Positions 6,509-8,153 of a DNA stretch of 8,153 bases are shown piece after piece. Below the pieces are notes generated by a model, which saw only the letters and a program-made list of their open reading frames with translations, did not search any database and was not told the origin of the DNA. Made by a program: the position numbers and the translations under genes. The stretch is from Chlamydiota bacterium (GTDB lineage: Bacteria; Chlamydiota; Chlamydiia; Chlamydiales; VGMA01): positions 1 to 8,153 of the forward strand of contig VGMA01000070.1 in the NCBI GenBank assembly GCA_016866575.1. The letters run 5' to 3'. Position 1 is the first letter of the stretch, and each line of letters opens with the position of its first letter.

Positions 6509-7276
6509 ATGCATCCTTCGTTGAAGAACATTCTTGCTATTCAAGAGCTCGATATTAAGATGATACGTCTCTTGAGAATTAAGCAACAACGCCTAAAAGA
6601 ATTAGAACAGCTAGCAGACCTCAGAACAGAGCTTCTAGCCCAGCTGGAAACAAAAAAAGATGAAATCGCAACGCTCAATGCCGAGTGTTACGAACATGAA
6701 AAAAAGATCGAAGAGCATGAAGATAAACTCAAAAAATTAGATGCTCAACAATCTTCTATTAAAAAAATTGATGAGTTCAATGCTCTTGCTAAAGAAATTT
6801 CTTCACTCGAAAGAACAAAAAACGCCATCGAACAGTCGCTTTGCAATCTAGTAGACCAAAGAGCCGCTGAAGAAGAAATGTTCAATAAGACAAAACAAAG
6901 CTTGAAAGACTCCGAAGATAGCAGCAAGAAACTTGAAGCTGAAATTTTAGCTACCATTCAAGAAATCAATGCTGAAGGAAAAGGGCTCAAAGTTGGCCGT
7001 GAAGAGCTAGCAGTTCAAGCTGATCAAGAAGTGCTCAAGATCTATGAAAGACTCTTAAGAAACAAGAAAGATCGCGTAGTGGTTCCTCTTGAAAATAGAG
7101 GCTGCAGCGGCTGCCATATTTCATTGACAGCTCAGCACGAGAATCTTGTCCGTAAAGGGGAAAAACTCGTATTCTGCGAACACTGCTCAAGAATTCTTTT
7201 CTGGACAGAAGACTTAGTAGAAGACGAAGCAGCAACTGCAAAACGTAGACGTCGCAGAGCTGTATCCGCTCAGTAA
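6509..7276 (+). CDS. Coiled-coil C4 zinc-ribbon protein, CT398/CdsZ-like
   Basis: A 255-residue protein with a long charged coiled coil (about residues 12-185, rich in Lys, Glu, Leu and Gln) and a C-terminal zinc ribbon formed by Cys199-x2-Cys202 and Cys223-x2-Cys226 in RGCSGCH and VFCEHCSR. This architecture matches the bacterial C4-type zinc-ribbon family that includes C. trachomatis CT398 (CdsZ), a hairpin-like coiled coil reported to bind RpoN (sigma 54) and type III secretion components. A tail of basic residues, KRRRRR at 245-250, follows an acidic patch. ATG at 6509 is preceded by a purine-rich AGAAGAGC segment, a modest ribosome-binding site; no other in-frame start is near. It is transcribed away from glyA and ends 8 nt before the RNase P RNA, so the two are likely co-transcribed. 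A nucleic-acid-related role is possible through the ribbon and basic tail, but is inference. Confidence 0.85.
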   Translation: MHPSLKNILAIQELDIKMIRLLRIKQQRLKELEQLADLRTELLAQLETKKDEIATLNAECYEHEKKIEEHEDKLKKLDAQQSSIKKIDEFNALAKEISSLERTKNAIEQSLCNLVDQRAAEEEMFNKTKQSLKDSEDSSKKLEAEILATIQEINAEGKGLKVGREELAVQADQEVLKIYERLLRNKKDRVVVPLENRGCSGCHISLTAQHENLVRKGEKLVFCEHCSRILFWTEDLVEDEAATAKRRRRRAVSAQ

Positions 7277-7284
7277 TCTTTTTT

Positions 7285-7630
7285 GGGGAAAGTTGGTGAT
7301 CGCTCCGGTATACCGGAGAGGAAAGTCTGGACTTTAGAGGAACAGATACCAGTGAAAGACTGGGGGCCGCAAGGCTACGGAAAGTGCAACAGAAAATATA
7401 CCGCTGCTTAGACAGACAGGCTGAAAACGCAGTCTTTAAGAGACTGCTACATCTATAGAAATATAGAGTACTGCAAACCCTATCTGAAGCAAGATAGAAA
7501 AAGTAATAAGTGTTCCACTTCGCTTTTTCGACAAGAATCGCTTGAGGACCTTAGCGATAAGGTCCCTAGATGAATGGTCACATAGGGCGATTTATCGCCT
7601 GATACAGAATCCGGCTTAGAATTTTCCCCC
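7285..7630 (+). ncRNA. rnpB: RNase P RNA, bacterial type A, chlamydial variant
   Basis: Catalytic RNA of RNase P, which trims the 5' leader from pre-tRNAs. Conserved core sequences are clear: GAGGAAAGTCTGG at 7318-7330, AGTGCAACAGAAA at 7383-7395, AGATGAATG at 7568-7576 and ACAGAATCCGGCTTA at 7604-7618. Helices readable by eye: P1 (GGGGAAAGTT 7285-7294 with 7620-7629), P2 (7296-7301 with 7576-7581), P3 (CTCCGG/CCGGAG, 7303-7318), P4 with the conserved bulged T at 7326 (paired with 7611-7617), P12 (7429-7435 with 7441-7447), a P15-like stem (7497-7503 with 7523-7529), P18 with a GCGA tetraloop (7546-7565), and an extra hairpin between P2 and P4 at about 7582-7603, best read as P19. The segment after P15 (CGACAAGAATCG) lacks the GGU that binds tRNA CCA ends in most bacteria, as described for chlamydiae. 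Exact ends are set from P1 pairing and may differ by a few nt. Confidence 0.95.
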
Positions 7631-7635
7631 TTTTT

Positions 7636-7672
7636 CAAAAATCAAAAATAAAAGTTTTTATTTTAATTTTTG
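7636..7672 (+). repeat. A/T-only palindrome after rnpB, possible terminator or 3' processing signal
   Basis: A nearly perfect 37-nt inverted repeat. CAAAAAT (7636-7642) pairs with ATTTTTG (7666-7672), and AAAAATAAAA (7644-7653) with TTTTTATTTT (7655-7664); only 7643 and 7665 mismatch, and the centre is a single G. It begins six nt after the RNase P P1 helix, with five T between. It lacks the GC-rich stem of a classic intrinsic terminator, but no other terminator for rnpB is visible here. Confidence 0.5.
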
Positions 7673-7726
7673 TAAAATCAATTATTAATTCGTTTTCCAC
7701 CCCTTCATCTTGCAAAAAATTTGAAT

Positions 7727-7745
7727 TTACCTTAATGTAAGGTAA
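7727..7745. promoter_or_regulatory. Operator-like inverted repeat before the methyltransferase gene
   Basis: TTACCTT (7727-7733) and AAGGTAA (7739-7745) form a perfect 7-bp dyad around a 5-nt spacer, 22 nt before the ATG at 7768. A second, overlapping dyad, ATGTAA (7735-7740) and TTACAT (7750-7755), shares its right arm. A weak promoter-like pair, TTGCAA at 7710 and TAATGT at 7733 with 17-nt spacing, overlaps it. The arrangement suits a repressor site, but no regulator can be named. Confidence 0.35.
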
Positions 7746-7767
7746 TGCTTTACATGCAAAAATAATC

Positions 7768-8153
7768 ATGATCTTGTCTCACGAAGAGCTTTTTATAGCC
7801 TGCATATTTTCAATTGTTGTTATTGCTTCATCCTTATGGCTCTTGGCCAAATATCTTTGGGGAGATCATGCAACCCCATTTTTTTTAGGATTATTCAATA
7901 AAAAAAATCAGATTGGAGCGATAACGCCTAGCTCGCGCTTTTTGGTAAAAGAGACCACAAAATCCCTTTATCTATGCCAAGGCGACGTGAAAATCCTCGA
8001 ACAAGGTTCCGGCACAGGGCAGATGTCTTCAGAGATTGTTTCCATTTTAGATGATCTCTTAAAAAGAGGTCAGATCACAAGCTACGAGTTGACTTTGATT
8101 GAACTCAATCCCGATTTTTGCGAGATCTTAAGAAAAAAATTTGAGTGCAATTC
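7768..8153 (+). CDS. Membrane-anchored SAM-dependent methyltransferase, N-terminal part (runs off right edge)
   Basis: The first 128 codons of a gene that continues beyond the window. Start ATG at 7768 is the first possible one after an in-frame TAA at 7738-7740, but no Shine-Dalgarno motif precedes it. Residues 8-30 form one hydrophobic segment ending in Trp/Lys/Tyr, a likely membrane anchor or uncleaved signal. Residues 49-57, IGAITPSSR, resemble the GAxxPSS motif of bacterial phospholipid N-methyltransferases (PmtA-like) and related KsgA-like enzymes. SAM-binding motif I is at 76-84 (ILEQGSGTG), and the acidic residue that ends motif II is Glu112 in LIELNP. This suggests methylation of a lipid head group at the inner membrane; an rRNA or other small-molecule methyltransferase is less likely but cannot be excluded without the C-terminal half. 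Confidence 0.7.
   Translation, partial: MILSHEELFIACIFSIVVIASSLWLLAKYLWGDHATPFFLGLFNKKNQIGAITPSSRFLVKETTKSLYLCQGDVKILEQGSGTGQMSSEIVSILDDLLKRGQITSYELTLIELNPDFCEILRKKFECN

Noticed and set aside
6745..7241. Two minus-strand open frames inside the zinc-ribbon gene
   Set aside because: Both are antisense to a coding region with a clear coiled coil and CxxC pairs; their Leu/Ser-rich products are typical shadows of Lys/Glu-rich coding.
7303..7318. Perfect 16-nt palindrome CTCCGGTATACCGGAG, considered as an operator or terminator
   Set aside because: It is the P3 helix and loop of RNase P RNA and needs no further explanation.

Overview
The window most likely comes from a member of the Chlamydiae, probably an environmental (Parachlamydia-like) lineage rather than Chlamydia itself. 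Several independent signs point there. The order glyA-clpP-dapF on one strand matches, from memory, CT432-CT431-CT430 of Chlamydia trachomatis. GlyA carries the roughly 30-residue insert reported for chlamydiae and some Actinobacteria. There is a CT398/CdsZ-like coiled-coil zinc-ribbon gene, a SWIM-type SNF2 helicase, and a type A RNase P RNA that lacks the GGU motif in the P15 region. An alanine dehydrogenase gene, which I do not associate with C. trachomatis, argues for a less reduced relative. The assignment rests on reading alone; no search was run.

Layout: 1-1196 (minus) is the N-terminal third or so of a SWIM/SNF2-type helicase that runs off the left edge. 1263-2273 (minus) is an unrecognised 336-residue protein. 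2385-2415 is a strong intrinsic terminator for the leftward operon. 6434 down to 2443 (minus) is a tightly packed operon, glyA-clpP-dapF-ald, with a 2-nt gap, a 4-nt TTGA overlap and a 20-nt overlap between successive genes. 6435-6508 is a divergent promoter region. 6509-7276 (plus) is the coiled-coil/zinc-ribbon protein, followed after 8 nt by rnpB (7285-7630). Then come an A/T-only palindrome (7636-7672), an operator-like inverted repeat (7727-7745), and from 7768 to the right edge the start of a membrane-anchored SAM-dependent methyltransferase.

Functionally, the operon is more than a set of housekeeping genes. In Chlamydia, DapF has been reported to make both meso-DAP and D-Glu, and GlyA has been reported to racemise alanine as a side reaction. 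Adding Ald, which can make L-Ala from pyruvate and ammonia, gives a single transcription unit that could in principle supply every amino acid of the peptidoglycan stem peptide (L-Ala, D-Glu, meso-DAP, D-Ala). This is an inference, but it is the most interesting reading of the window. The right half pairs a chlamydial regulatory/secretion-linked protein with the RNase P ribozyme. No mobile elements, CRISPR arrays or tRNA genes were seen, and no gene-free stretch exceeds 300 bases.
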